Shown piece by piece: positions 36,878 through 45,110 of a DNA stretch of 64,000 bases. Below the pieces are notes generated by a model that saw only the letters and a program-made list of their open reading frames with translations, made no database searches and was not told the DNA's origin. How positions within the stretch are numbered: the stretch's first letter is position 1; every line of letters begins with the position of its first letter. This DNA comes from Lacrimispora amygdalina. GTDB taxonomy: Bacteria > Bacillota > Clostridia > Lachnospirales > Lachnospiraceae. The position numbers and the translations under genes were made by a program. The stretch spans positions 496,001-560,000 of the forward strand of contig NZ_OAOF01000001.1 in NCBI RefSeq assembly GCF_900205965.1, read 5' to 3'.

Positions 36878-37336
36878 TTACTGTCCTCCTGTGATTTTAT
36901 CTATACACTTTAAGGCTTTATTAATATCTTTATCAACCAGTGTCTTCATACTGTCCTGATACATATAGGTCTTGGCATTACGCAAGGCCCATATGATATC
37001 ACTTGTCAGATGTGGTTTATACCGGGCCACTGACGGCAGCACCTTTATGCATTGTCTGGCTGTAATTGGCTTCTCATCTTCCACGTGTTTAAGAAGCTGA
37101 TCGATGATTTCATCAATTTTATTTTCCCTGTCCCATTTTGCATTTGCCGCAATTAAAATAATTGCCCTGGTTCTGAAATATGAATTTGTACTATCTAACA
37201 ACTCCGCAAAAATATGAAAATAGGGATATACCGTATCAGATCTTATGCTTTCAGACTCCAGTTGTTTCATACACTGATACGCATATTTATTATTTTTATC
37301 TTTTAGTCCGCATACCATTTCAAGAATATGATCCAA
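36878..37336 (-). CDS. HEAT-repeat-like helical protein
   Basis: A 152-residue, wholly helical protein with repeats resembling HEAT units (RTRAIILIAANAKWD..., ITARQCIKVLPSVARYKPHL...). It is similar in kind to short HEAT proteins annotated as 'SufBD-like' in Clostridia. The function is unknown. It appears to start with TTG at 37336, with GGAGG seven bases upstream located inside the end of the upstream VOC gene, so the two overlap by 17 bp and are probably coupled. Confidence 0.65.
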   Translation of the reverse strand: MDHILEMVCGLKDKNNKYAYQCMKQLESESIRSDTVYPYFHIFAELLDSTNSYFRTRAIILIAANAKWDRENKIDEIIDQLLKHVEDEKPITARQCIKVLPSVARYKPHLTSDIIWALRNAKTYMYQDSMKTLVDKDINKALKCIDKITGGQ

Positions 37337-37787
37337 AATGTTCCCTCCAGCTTTGTAGTTCTATTATATTCCCTTCTGGGTCCCTGGCGTAAATAAAAAC
37401 AGCCTGCATATTATTGGGATATTGTGCAGTTACTAACTCCCCAACCTTGCTTCCTCCGGCTCGAATCACCAACTCAAGAGTTGTCTCTACATCGTCCACT
37501 TCAAACGCAATATGGGCAATACCAGAACGGTTAACTTCTCCTATAATGGTCTCTCTTATTGAATCATAGGAAAAGATTTCCAAGGTGGGGTGATCATCCC
37601 CGTATCCTGGCAGCAAAAGATGTTCTCCAACTATATGGGCGTTATTTAATCCTGTCAGTCTGTCAAGCCACGGCCCTTTTAAATCGCGTACCTCCCCGAT
37701 TGATTTGCAGTGAAATACTTCTTTATAAAAGTTAATTAGTTTTTCCGGATCTTTCGCTATAATATTCGTATGTACATATCGAAACAT
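37320..37787 (-). CDS. VOC-family (glyoxalase/lactoylglutathione lyase-like) protein
   Basis: A 155-residue protein with two beta-alpha-beta-beta-beta modules: it starts MFRYVHTNIIAKDPEKLINFY, carries GIAHIAFEVDDVETTLE in the middle and FIYARDPEGNIIELQSW at the end. Metal-ligand-type residues are H near 6, E/H in HPTLEIFSY and the E of IIELQ. Substrates in this superfamily range from methylglyoxal to antibiotics such as fosfomycin and bleomycin and cannot be assigned. AAAGGA lies eight bases before the ATG at 37787. Confidence 0.85.
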   Translation of the reverse strand: MFRYVHTNIIAKDPEKLINFYKEVFHCKSIGEVRDLKGPWLDRLTGLNNAHIVGEHLLLPGYGDDHPTLEIFSYDSIRETIIGEVNRSGIAHIAFEVDDVETTLELVIRAGGSKVGELVTAQYPNNMQAVFIYARDPEGNIIELQSWREHFGSYS

Positions 37788-37871
37788 CTTCATTTTCCTT
37801 TCATATGGACAAATACTCATCAACCAGTTGAAATATCATAAATCTTTAATTTGTGAGCCTACAGAATGGAA

Positions 37872-38339
37872 TTAAAATCTGGACTTTTCATAGTTATAAG
37901 GAATACTGGTACCCACAACCACATCTCCAATCTGCTCAATAATCAACCAGTCATCCATATTCCCCTGATGATCAAAAGGCAGAGGTGGTTTGATCTGCTG
38001 CACTCCTTCAAAATCAACCAGGCACAGACATTTCTTATGCCAGCGTTCCTTCTGTTTGTCCGTTAAATTCAGTTTGTCCTGATTCTCATTTAATATCTTT
38101 GATATTTCCTCGTCTGCCAGTTTTATATAATTCTGAACCGATTTTATAGTTGCATATGCAGAGATTTCAGCCGTTCCCTTTTCCATAAAATAAATGGTTT
38201 CACCTTCAAACACTCTGCTGTGAGGGATCTTTCGTCCAGCTGCCCCTCTAACCACCATAGTTTTCGTACCGGAGTTAATCTTATCTAAGACACGCTCTCC
38301 CTTTTTTCCCTTATTATCACAGTATACCAAATGTACCAT
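37872..38339 (-). CDS. ASCH/PUA-like domain protein
   Basis: A 155-residue protein starting MVHLVYCDNKGKKGERVL. It has a GTKTMVVRGAAGRKIPHSRV block near 25-45, a beta-rich GETIYFMEKGTAEISAYATI segment near 48-68, and a charged helical C-terminal half (ILNENQDKLNLTDKQKERWHKK) that also ends in sheet. The PUA-like ASCH fold is the best match, suggesting RNA or nucleotide binding. The role is unknown. AAAGGGGGAG precedes the ATG at 38339. It is 16 bp downstream of the next gene in the array. Confidence 0.6.
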   Translation of the reverse strand: MVHLVYCDNKGKKGERVLDKINSGTKTMVVRGAAGRKIPHSRVFEGETIYFMEKGTAEISAYATIKSVQNYIKLADEEISKILNENQDKLNLTDKQKERWHKKCLCLVDFEGVQQIKPPLPFDHQGNMDDWLIIEQIGDVVVGTSIPYNYEKSRF

Positions 38340-38355
38340 TGAAACTCCCCCTTTA

Positions 38356-38667
38356 TTATGGATAGACAAGCCTGCAATTTTCCAGCTCGTCCGTATCTTT
38401 TTCAGAAATATATAGTTCCGCCGACAAAGAAAGATCATTCCCCATAAAGGTTTCTTCCCGAAACAGCTTTACAATTGCCGGATAAGCGCCCGCTGCATTC
38501 TCTGTTTGCATCCAAAGTGCCAGCGCATTTTCCTCCAGATAATCATACCCATTATCCTGAACCACCCCATCAGTTATCTCCTCTATACGTTCCGGAATAT
38601 AGTAACGTAAGTCTAAATCAGCATTTTCAAGCTTTTCCGGAAATAACCGGATAATAATCGTTTGCAT
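38356..38667 (-). CDS. Hypothetical protein in small-gene array
   Basis: A 103-residue protein, MQTIIIRLFPEKLENADLDL at the start, acidic overall, with mixed helices and strands (ALALWMQTENAAGAYPAIVKLFREE) and no transmembrane segment. No family was recognised. AAAAGGAAGG lies a few bases ahead of the ATG at 38667. Close spacing to the ASCH-like gene (16 bp) and to the GNAT gene (43 bp) puts it in the same transcript group. Confidence 0.6.
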   Translation of the reverse strand: MQTIIIRLFPEKLENADLDLRYYIPERIEEITDGVVQDNGYDYLEENALALWMQTENAAGAYPAIVKLFREETFMGNDLSLSAELYISEKDTDELENCRLVYP

Positions 38668-38710
38668 ACCATACCTTCCTTTTTGGATCATATAATTTAA
38701 AATCCTATAT

Positions 38711-39139
38711 TTACGAATGAACGGGTAATATAATTTCCATTCCAGACCCTCTGTTATCACTTGGCCGGATATGAAATCCCTGTTTCTGATAGAAACCCTC
38801 TTTTCCTATAGCTGCAAAAAGTCCCAGAGTTATATTGGTATCCGTGATTCCCTGCCCTTTTACATAGGAAACAAGCCTTTCTAAAATATATTTTCCTATA
38901 CCTTTGCCCTGGTATTCTGGTAATATAACAAGATCCTGGATATAGCAGATATAACAACCATCCCCTACCAGTCTTCCCATTCCAATAACCTGTTCCTGAT
39001 ATTTGACTGCTGTTGTAAATAATGAATTTCTTAACGCAGTTTCAATCTGCCGCTCTGGTAACTCACTCCAGCCTGCGGATGCTCTAAGTCTTTGATAATC
39101 TTTAACAGTCAAACCGTTATCCAGCATCTCAAATTCCAT
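38711..39139 (-). CDS. GNAT-family N-acetyltransferase
   Basis: A 142-residue acetyl-CoA-dependent transferase. The signature is DLVILPEYQGKGIGKYILERLVSY near 68-91, with the Q/RxxGxG acetyl-CoA loop; GFYQKQGFHIRP near 115 is the usual C-terminal part. The target is unknown. Its ATG overlaps the end of the next upstream GNAT gene by 11 bp and an AAAGAGGA site is present, so both are made from one message. Confidence 0.88.
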   Translation of the reverse strand: MEFEMLDNGLTVKDYQRLRASAGWSELPERQIETALRNSLFTTAVKYQEQVIGMGRLVGDGCYICYIQDLVILPEYQGKGIGKYILERLVSYVKGQGITDTNITLGLFAAIGKEGFYQKQGFHIRPSDNRGSGMEIILPVHS

Positions 39140-39650
39140 TATTTTTTCCTCTTTTGAACTCTTTTCTCATTTTATCACATAATAAGGTCATGCCACTCTC
39201 ATTTACTTCAAACGTTTCAGATTTTATGAAGCCATGGCTTATGTAAAAATTAATTGCACGTTCATTGGATGATAATACTTCCAGTATACAGCACTCACAT
39301 TTCTGCCGTACCATTTCTTCCTCTATTCTCTGATAAAATGCATGTCCCGCCCCTATACCAATGTATTGGGGTAAAAGATAGAATGCATGCCACTGAGCAT
39401 GAGTTTCTTCGCCATCTAAAACAGTTTCGAATACGGTACTTCCTATAATGTTTCCATCACATTCTGCAATTAGACACGTGCCCCCATTTCGTATACTTTC
39501 CTGCAAAACCGGTTCCCAATGATCAGTTTTTAGAGATGATAAATACTCATGATCCATAAGTCCTTCGTATGCGGACACGTAGCTCCGATTAATTTGTTCA
39601 CTCACTTTTTTCATATCACCCAGTGTTGGAATACGATACGTAATTACCAT
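39129..39650 (-). CDS. GNAT-family N-acetyltransferase
   Basis: A 173-residue protein of the GNAT fold: N-terminal YRIPTLGDMKKVSEQINRSY, central QWHAFYLLPQYIGIGAGHAFYQRI near 84-107 with the acetyl-CoA loop, and SNERAINFYISHGFIKSETFEV near 128-150. The pattern is typical of acetyltransferases on small amines or ribosomal proteins (RimI-like); the substrate is unknown. AGGAGG precedes the ATG. It is the second of five GNATs in the array and overlaps the next one. Confidence 0.88.
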   Translation of the reverse strand: MVITYRIPTLGDMKKVSEQINRSYVSAYEGLMDHEYLSSLKTDHWEPVLQESIRNGGTCLIAECDGNIIGSTVFETVLDGEETHAQWHAFYLLPQYIGIGAGHAFYQRIEEEMVRQKCECCILEVLSSNERAINFYISHGFIKSETFEVNESGMTLLCDKMRKEFKRGKNNGI

Positions 39651-39694
39651 TTAAACCTCCTGCGTAACAATTTATTGTACAGGCACTTCTCCAT

Positions 39695-40240
39695 TTATAG
39701 ATTTAAATCACTTTCTCCTAATATAGGAGCATTAATGTCATGAGGCGCTAGTATTGGATTGTTAATAGGATATCTAATTCCAATCTCAGGATCATTATAT
39801 GCGATTTGACGCGAGAACCGGCTATCAAATGGCTCATCGAAACGCATCACATTCATGGTTCCATCTTCAAGTGATAGAAAAACATGACCAAAACCTTTTG
39901 GTATGTAGATCTGCTTTTTATTTTGAGCACTTAATTCTACTCCAACCCATTGTAAATACGTAGGAGAACTTTTTCGTAAATCAACCGCATAATCAATTCC
40001 TCTGCCTTTAATACAATATAAAAGCTTGGCCTGGGGTTTGGGATTATTCTGAAAATGTATGCCGTAGATTGTACCTGCTTTTTCCGAAAAATAGACCCGT
40101 TCCTCTATGTACTCGAAATTAATATCAGCCTTCTCTAATTCGCTTTTATTATAGATACAGTATGAAAATCCTCTGTTATCAAATCTGGTATCATATTCAA
40201 TAATTTTAATATCTTTAAGTTTTGTACTTTCAATTCTCAT
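39695..40240 (-). CDS. RmlC-like dTDP-4-dehydrorhamnose 3,5-epimerase family protein
   Basis: A 181-residue cupin-fold protein. The family blocks are FDNRGFSYCIYNKSELEK, then YFSEKAGTIYGIHFQNNP with the catalytic-type His, YAVDLRKSSPTYLQWVGVEL and IYIPKGFGHVFLSLED. The usual LRGLHYQ is IYGIHFQ, so it is a divergent member. It may epimerise a dTDP- or other nucleotide sugar. The rmlA-rmlB-rmlD operon at 59-62 kb lacks rmlC, so this could fill the gap, though it lies on the element. The ribosome site is weak. Confidence 0.8.
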   Translation of the reverse strand: MRIESTKLKDIKIIEYDTRFDNRGFSYCIYNKSELEKADINFEYIEERVYFSEKAGTIYGIHFQNNPKPQAKLLYCIKGRGIDYAVDLRKSSPTYLQWVGVELSAQNKKQIYIPKGFGHVFLSLEDGTMNVMRFDEPFDSRFSRQIAYNDPEIGIRYPINNPILAPHDINAPILGESDLNL

Positions 40241-40273
40241 TTTAACCAGCCCATTTTCCCATTCAGATCTTAA

Positions 40274-40510
40274 TTACTTTTTATGTGCAGTAATTATAGT
40301 GAAGCTAAATGCATTTATTGTTAAAATGCAATCATCAACAGACACATACCAGTTCTTTCCTTTTCTGCTTATGCTGTCCGCACGTTCTACGCTATCTTTG
40401 CTCCATGCTATTAAATCAGGTATATCCAGTTTCAGATTCCTCCTGATTCTTTGAACACCCAATTCTGTTGTATGTATTTTATCAAGATTCTTTATTAAAT
40501 CGTTTTCCAT
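40274..40510 (-). CDS. DUF3781 domain-containing protein
   Basis: A 78-residue protein starting MENDLIKNLDKIHTTELGVQ, with RIRRNLKL, KGKNWYVSVDDCILTINAFSFTIITAHK at the end, the DUF3781 signature. The family is small and of unknown function; in clostridia it is often beside methyltransferase or GNAT genes. The start is uncertain: the AGGAG upstream is 14 bases from the ATG at 40510, and a TTG at 40552 would overlap the methyltransferase pseudogene. Confidence 0.75.
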   Translation of the reverse strand: MENDLIKNLDKIHTTELGVQRIRRNLKLDIPDLIAWSKDSVERADSISRKGKNWYVSVDDCILTINAFSFTIITAHKK

Positions 40511-40529
40511 AAGATTGTTTTCATCTCCT

Positions 40530-41282
40530 TTATAATTTAGTTGCTTTTGCAATAAAGGAAAGAGGAATTAATTTTGCACGGCTAGGCGCATAGTAGCCAT
40601 CAGAGAACTCAAATTCTTGTTCTAATATATTTTGACTGGTTTCCTCAACTATTTTCTCTATTTTAAATCCTTCCTCTGCCAATGTGTTAATCCACGTAGA
40701 CATTTTCCGGTTTTGTAAAGTTACGGGATTTCCACGCAGTTCAAAAGAAAATATATCGTCTGCAAGATAGTTACAGCCTTCTAAAAAGATTTTATTATCA
40801 CTGGCTTCCACACAACGCATCAGAGGGTGATCCCATGAAAAAATCAGAGTACCGCCTGGTTTGGTACAATCGGAAATATTACGTATTGTTTTTGGCAGAT
40901 CCAGAGTCCAGCCTAATGCATAGACAGAATATATGACATCAAAATACTTCCTGGGCATTTCCCCCATTTCTTCCATAGGAGAAGCAGACAGCATTGCTTT
41001 ATAACCATTTTGTTTCAAATATGTATCCGCATTATTAATCTACTTTGGTGACAGATCAATTCCCCATAGTTCTGATGCACCGTTATCACCGCACCATTTT
41101 AAAGAATGTCCGCTGCCACAGCCGATATCCAATACCTTTTTGCCGTCAAGGTCAGGAAACAGCTTTAATTCTGTTTCTGTAGGTGCGAGGCACCCATATA
41201 CCGGTAAAGCCGTTGCTCCAAACCATGTATCAGCCATAGAATCCCAGCTTTTTCTGTTTTTATTTATTACTTCATTATACAT
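40530..41282 (-). pseudogene. Class I SAM-dependent methyltransferase with in-frame amber stop
   Basis: One frame of 251 codons interrupted by a single TAG at 41040-41042 (codon 81). Before it: MYNEVINKNRKSWDSMADTW and the SAM site VLDIGCGSGHSLKWCG, ending DLSPK. After it the frame continues without shift: INNADTYLKQNGY, then FDVIYSVYALGWTLDL, GGTLIFSWDHPL and a C-terminal FIAKATKL. A CAG-to-TAG change restores the usual DLSPxQ. The N-terminal piece alone lacks most of the fold, so the gene is probably inactive unless amber is read through. A run of nine Gs forms its ribosome site. Confidence 0.85.
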
Positions 41283-41287
41283 GTAAT

Positions 41288-41296
41288 CCCCCCCCC
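41288..41296 (-). repeat. G9 homopolymer in a ribosome-binding site
   Basis: Nine Cs on the plus strand (Gs on the minus strand) five bases before the ATG of the methyltransferase pseudogene. The tract serves as the Shine-Dalgarno sequence, and slippage would change its spacing. Confidence 0.7.
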
Positions 41297-41309
41297 TATA
41301 TAATCCCGA

Positions 41310-41813
41310 TTAATTGAATTTATTTAAAAAATCCCGAATCTGTTCTTTGGTAATTCCAATATTTTCGGCTGCATCAAGTTTTAATGTTCCCATTCTATAT
41401 GCCGGAACCACCCAGACTTTCGAATGTTCAAATGCAAGTTTATTAGACTCCGCAAGTTTCTCAAGGAAAGTTCCCTGCTGCAGAGACTGTTTAAAGCTGA
41501 CAGCATCAACCAGATCACTGACATATTCACTAAGAGCATCAATATTCTCAATATTAACATGATCTTTAAAGGTTGCCTGGTACATACGGTCGTGATAATC
41601 CAAAACATCCATACCACGATCAAGAGCGTAAAAATAACCCTGTATGCACAGATCACTATGAGGCCCAAACCGCTCTGGTCTGGGATGAGATTCACAGGGA
41701 TGCCATTCAATATTCAGATCCGGATGTTCCGGAAGGAGTTCTTTTAAATAGTTATGTGCTTTCAGGCAATAGGGGCAAATATAATCAAAAAAAAGATGTA
41801 AATTATTTTTCAT
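41310..41813 (-). CDS. DsbA-family thioredoxin-fold oxidoreductase
   Basis: A 167-residue protein starting MKNNLHLFFDYICPYCLKAH; the CPYC redox pair is at residues 13-16, and the DsbA/2-hydroxychromene isomerase type helical insert follows. WVVPAYRMG near 135 gives the cis-Pro loop (VPAYRM). Without a signal peptide it acts in the cytoplasm. Members include FrnE-like proteins and are often linked to disulfide stress; exact role is unknown. A GAGGTG site is present. It lies 27 bp upstream of the methyltransferase pseudogene on the same strand. Confidence 0.85.
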   Translation of the reverse strand: MKNNLHLFFDYICPYCLKAHNYLKELLPEHPDLNIEWHPCESHPRPERFGPHSDLCIQGYFYALDRGMDVLDYHDRMYQATFKDHVNIENIDALSEYVSDLVDAVSFKQSLQQGTFLEKLAESNKLAFEHSKVWVVPAYRMGTLKLDAAENIGITKEQIRDFLNKFN

Positions 41814-41834
41814 CGTTGGTCACCTCATTAATTA

Positions 41835-42284
41835 TTAATAATCTTGTAAATGAAACCGATAAATACATTTTTCCGTTTCACCGATTTTCCTCATATCATT
41901 ATCATCTGGTATCTGTACAATTTTCTCCAATGTTCCGCCTGCATATTCACAGGTTCTCCTTGAAGCATCGTTATCGGGATTGCATGTGATAATAAGATAC
42001 TCCATCTTATGTTTTTTAGCTAACTGAAACAGTAGCAGACAGGCCTTTCCCGCATAATGGTGTCCCCGATAATTCTCATCTATGTGATATCCAATGTTAC
42101 CGCCATAGTAAACATTTTCATTATGTCCAACTCGTAAATCGCACCCTCCCACTTCGTTTCCCTGTCTATCATATATCTCAAAATGATATGCAGGAAGCCA
42201 GCCTTTACGGATATTGCCAACTGTTTTTTTAACTAACTTAAGAAAAATCTCGTCACTCTTTAAAAAGTCTATACTCCTAAACAT
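41835..42284 (-). CDS. GNAT-family N-acetyltransferase
   Basis: A 149-residue acetyltransferase of the RimJ/RimL-like branch: YHFEIYDRQGNEVGGCDLRVG, then GNIGYHIDENYRGHHYAGKA near 62-81 with the acetyl-CoA loop, and CNPDNDASRRTCEYAGGTLE near 100-118, which is the common C-terminal signature. The substrate is unknown. CTGGAG precedes the ATG. It is 21 bp upstream of the DsbA-like gene. Confidence 0.88.
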   Translation of the reverse strand: MFRSIDFLKSDEIFLKLVKKTVGNIRKGWLPAYHFEIYDRQGNEVGGCDLRVGHNENVYYGGNIGYHIDENYRGHHYAGKACLLLFQLAKKHKMEYLIITCNPDNDASRRTCEYAGGTLEKIVQIPDDNDMRKIGETEKCIYRFHLQDY

Positions 42285-42390
42285 AAATTACTTCTCCAGA
42301 CATCTATTTTTTATTCCAAATTTTTTTTATCCTCATATGCAAACCTCACAATTCATGGCATCTAATACTAATTCCCCGTATTCTGCCGTC

Positions 42391-42978
42391 TCAGAAATTA
42401 AGCCCTAACTTATATGCATTTTTAAGATGCCCGTCTATTCGTTCCTTTCGTTGTGCCTCATCCCAATGGGTAGTACCGTCAAATATAATCATTTCTTTTT
42501 TAAGAGCTCTGTTTCTGATCCTGTCACCCAGCATTACTATTCTCATCGCATTGGATTCGCCGGTTTCTTCTAGTGATTCCATTGTTTTTCCTGCAGATAT
42601 CATAAATAATGCCTTCTTAAGTATTTTTATTTGAGGATTTGGATTATATGCAAAACCGCTCGTCCATATCCGGTCAAACCAACCTACTAATTTCGCAGGC
42701 GCCTCCGTCCAAAAAACAGGGTATATGAATACGATTGCATCAGATTCCTGAATTTTACGCTGTTCTTCCATGACATCTTCCGCTACTGTAATATCAGTTC
42801 TATAATACGCTTCTCTCTCATATTCATTTTCAGACATCTCAGCATTAAAATTCATTTCATATAAATCAGATACAATAAATTCATGATTTGCATTATTGAG
42901 TCCCTTTAAAAACTCCTGCATCATCTCATAAGTAAAGCTCTTTTTGCTTGGATGGCAGTATACAACAAACACTCTCAT
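42391..42978 (-). CDS. NAD(P)H dehydrogenase (quinone), flavodoxin-like fold
   Basis: A 195-residue flavoprotein of the MdaB/KefF/NQO1 type. MRVFVVYCHPSKKSFTYEMM carries the FMN or FAD phosphate loop; DAIVFIYPVFWTEAPAKLVGWFDRIWTSGFAY near 85-115 is the second flavin-binding block. It likely reduces quinones or nitro/azo compounds with two electrons. GGGAGG stands before the ATG at 42978. It follows the next GNAT gene with 19 bp between. Confidence 0.88.
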   Translation of the reverse strand: MRVFVVYCHPSKKSFTYEMMQEFLKGLNNANHEFIVSDLYEMNFNAEMSENEYEREAYYRTDITVAEDVMEEQRKIQESDAIVFIYPVFWTEAPAKLVGWFDRIWTSGFAYNPNPQIKILKKALFMISAGKTMESLEETGESNAMRIVMLGDRIRNRALKKEMIIFDGTTHWDEAQRKERIDGHLKNAYKLGLNF

Positions 42979-42997
42979 AACTTTGTCCTCCCTGGTC

Positions 42998-43774
42998 CTA
43001 TGGCAACTCCCCATTCATTTCAGCAATAACGCGGTTCTTCTTTGCCGTAACCTGCACCCAGGCCGGACGAAACCCGCTTTTTATTGCATTGCGTGCAGAT
43101 TTCAAATTTGACCATGCACAGCAATAAAACGGTACAATTTCTCTGTCCAGGATTTCTATTGCTAGCCTGCTTGTAAGACAGGAAGCAATGCCCTGCCTTC
43201 TATATTCTGGCAGTACATCAATACCAATCTGCCACATGGTATCACAATCTGCTGAAGCTCCCGCAAGCCCAACCAGCTTTCCATTGTGGAATGCGCCTAC
43301 AGCCAGACGGTCCAATTCTTTACGCTTTTCACATAATGCATTGCTCCATTCAGGTGTATAATATTTTGCAAAATATTCAGGCTCCATAACTCTTGTCTCG
43401 TAATTGCAGGAGCGCAGCTTTAATTCTTCCATATCTGGTAAAAAATATTCTGCCATAAAACAGACATTCAGATCATAAGGTTTTAGTTTTTCTATTAATT
43501 CATGTAGATTGGGTGTCTCAAAACAATGCTCAACCGGATACTTGGTAATATACCACTCAACCTCTTTTAATAGTTCTCCCGAAACAGATGCAACTATGTT
43601 GTTGCCATAGGATGTTAAATCACAGAAAAATGGAAGATTTAAATATCTTCTTGCATTAGAATTTGTTGCAGAAATTACAACCTTATTACTGGCACTGCAG
43701 AAATCTTCCCTATTGCAATTACTGTCAAATGCTGATTGCTGCATGGCTATCTCAATAATTTCTTTATTATTCAT
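42998..43774 (-). CDS. GNAT-family N-acetyltransferase (two-domain)
   Basis: A 258-residue protein with a degenerate N-terminal half (1-125) and a C-terminal GNAT domain with LVGLAGASADCDTMWQIGIDVLPEYRRQGIASCLTSRLAIEI near 165-205. The RRQGIA acetyl-CoA loop is intact. SNLKSARNAIKSGFRPAWVQV closes the fold. Substrate unknown. AGGGAG precedes the ATG. It is the fourth GNAT in the array. Confidence 0.85.
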   Translation of the reverse strand: MNNKEIIEIAMQQSAFDSNCNREDFCSASNKVVISATNSNARRYLNLPFFCDLTSYGNNIVASVSGELLKEVEWYITKYPVEHCFETPNLHELIEKLKPYDLNVCFMAEYFLPDMEELKLRSCNYETRVMEPEYFAKYYTPEWSNALCEKRKELDRLAVGAFHNGKLVGLAGASADCDTMWQIGIDVLPEYRRQGIASCLTSRLAIEILDREIVPFYCCAWSNLKSARNAIKSGFRPAWVQVTAKKNRVIAEMNGELP

Positions 43775-43784
43775 AATACTCCCT

Positions 43785-44174
43785 TTATTGTTTCTTTACC
43801 AGCCACTCTTTTGCCTGTTCCAGATCATCCATGCAGATCATCAAAAAATTTGTGTTTTCACTCTTCTTTTTCATGTATCTTTTCATTTGTGCATTTAGTC
43901 CCACAAACGCAACCTTACGCAGCTGCTTTTTCAGTTGGCAAAACTCAGTCAGAATCCAGTCCAGACAATCACTGTTAACATTGGAATCATCCATAATTAC
44001 TACAACATAAGAACTGGAAGACGGCTTTTCAATATGTATCAGATCCTGTTTAAATTTCTTCTTTAGCAGCTCTTTCTGATCATAAAGTGAATCCAGATGT
44101 TCACACCAGATTTCTCCTCCGTTAAAGTACAGAGAAAAAGACTTTTTCTTTAAGCCAAGTTCATATTTTTCCAT
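43785..44174 (-). CDS. Hypothetical protein in small-gene array (STAS-like fold suspected)
   Basis: A 129-residue soluble protein, lysine-rich, with alternating strands and helices: KSFSLYFNGGEIWCEHL, SYVVVIMDDSNVNSDCLDWIL, KVAFVGLNAQMKRYMKK and TNFLMICMDDLEQAKEWL. The order and the DDSNVNSDCLDW turn recall STAS or SpoIIAA-like folds, but this is pattern inference only. GAGGTGG precedes the ATG. It lies 10 bp upstream of a GNAT gene and 13 bp downstream of the YjbR-GNAT fusion gene, so it belongs to the same transcript. Confidence 0.6.
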   Translation of the reverse strand: MEKYELGLKKKSFSLYFNGGEIWCEHLDSLYDQKELLKKKFKQDLIHIEKPSSSSYVVVIMDDSNVNSDCLDWILTEFCQLKKQLRKVAFVGLNAQMKRYMKKKSENTNFLMICMDDLEQAKEWLVKKQ

Positions 44175-44187
44175 ACATTACCCACCT

Positions 44188-45027
44188 CTAAATTTTATGT
44201 TCCATGCAAACGGAATCCTCCATTCCTTCATACTGACCGTAATTAGGAATCATCTGATAACCCGCTTTTTTATACAAGGCATTTGCCGCTTCTAACATTC
44301 TTCCAGTCTCCAGAATACACCATCTATAACCGCTCATCTTTGCCTTAGCCTCTAATCTCCGGATCAATTCTGCACCCAATCCCATATGACGGTGAGCAGG
44401 ATCAACAAAGACTCTCTTTATTTCTGCATGATTATCATCAAACAGCTTAAACGCTCCACACGCCACCGGTTCTCCATCATGATATGCGACAACCACATCA
44501 TGAATGCTGTCTCTCTGATTAAACTTATCATACTTGCTTCTTTGATATTCAATCCCAACAATCTCATCCAGCGCACGGTCCAGTTTGCCGCAAAGCATTG
44601 CAAAATCAGGATCCTCTCCATTGGTATCCCGAAACTCCAACAAAGACAGGCTGCGTAATTTCTCCTTATCTTTTTTACTTAATTTATTTATTACAGTCTC
44701 ATAAGCTTCATCAATCATCTGAAACAATAAATCCTGATCAGAAAAAGAATCTAAATCAATGGTATTCCAATGCGGCTGCTGAACGGGAGGGCAATGATAT
44801 CCTCTTACTATGATTCCCGGATAAAGCTGACGATAGAGGTATGCTTTTTCCGGGACGCATTTTAAAGTCATCTTATAGAAATTTTCCTGTGGATTAAACT
44901 GGGCAAATATCTTCCCCATTACTTTATAACAGATCGGATACTCCCCAAACGGCCTGGTTTCATAAGCGCCAGGGTGCCTGCGACAGTATTCATTTATGGT
45001 ATCAATTATTTTTTTATGATTTTCCAT
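44188..45027 (-). CDS. MmcQ/YjbR-like domain fused to GNAT acetyltransferase
   Basis: A 279-residue fusion. Residues ~1-115 match the MmcQ/YjbR DNA-binding-like domain (HPGAYETRPFGEYPICYKVMGKIFAQF and GIIVRGYHCPPVQQPHWNTIDLD). Residues ~145-279 are a GNAT domain with AEIKRVFVDPAHRHMGLGAELIRRLEAKAK near 205-234 and NALYKKAGYQMIPNYGQY near 255. GGGAGG supports the ATG at 45027. It is the first gene of the minus-strand array, so its promoter region (45028-45110) probably serves several genes. Confidence 0.85.
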   Translation of the reverse strand: MENHKKIIDTINEYCRRHPGAYETRPFGEYPICYKVMGKIFAQFNPQENFYKMTLKCVPEKAYLYRQLYPGIIVRGYHCPPVQQPHWNTIDLDSFSDQDLLFQMIDEAYETVINKLSKKDKEKLRSLSLLEFRDTNGEDPDFAMLCGKLDRALDEIVGIEYQRSKYDKFNQRDSIHDVVVAYHDGEPVACGAFKLFDDNHAEIKRVFVDPAHRHMGLGAELIRRLEAKAKMSGYRWCILETGRMLEAANALYKKAGYQMIPNYGQYEGMEDSVCMEHKI

Positions 45028-45110
45028 AGTCCCTCCCTTTTTCAAATATTTACAATATAATAACATATTTTATAAATAAATATAAGAACTACGACTATAT
45101 TTCTGTATAT

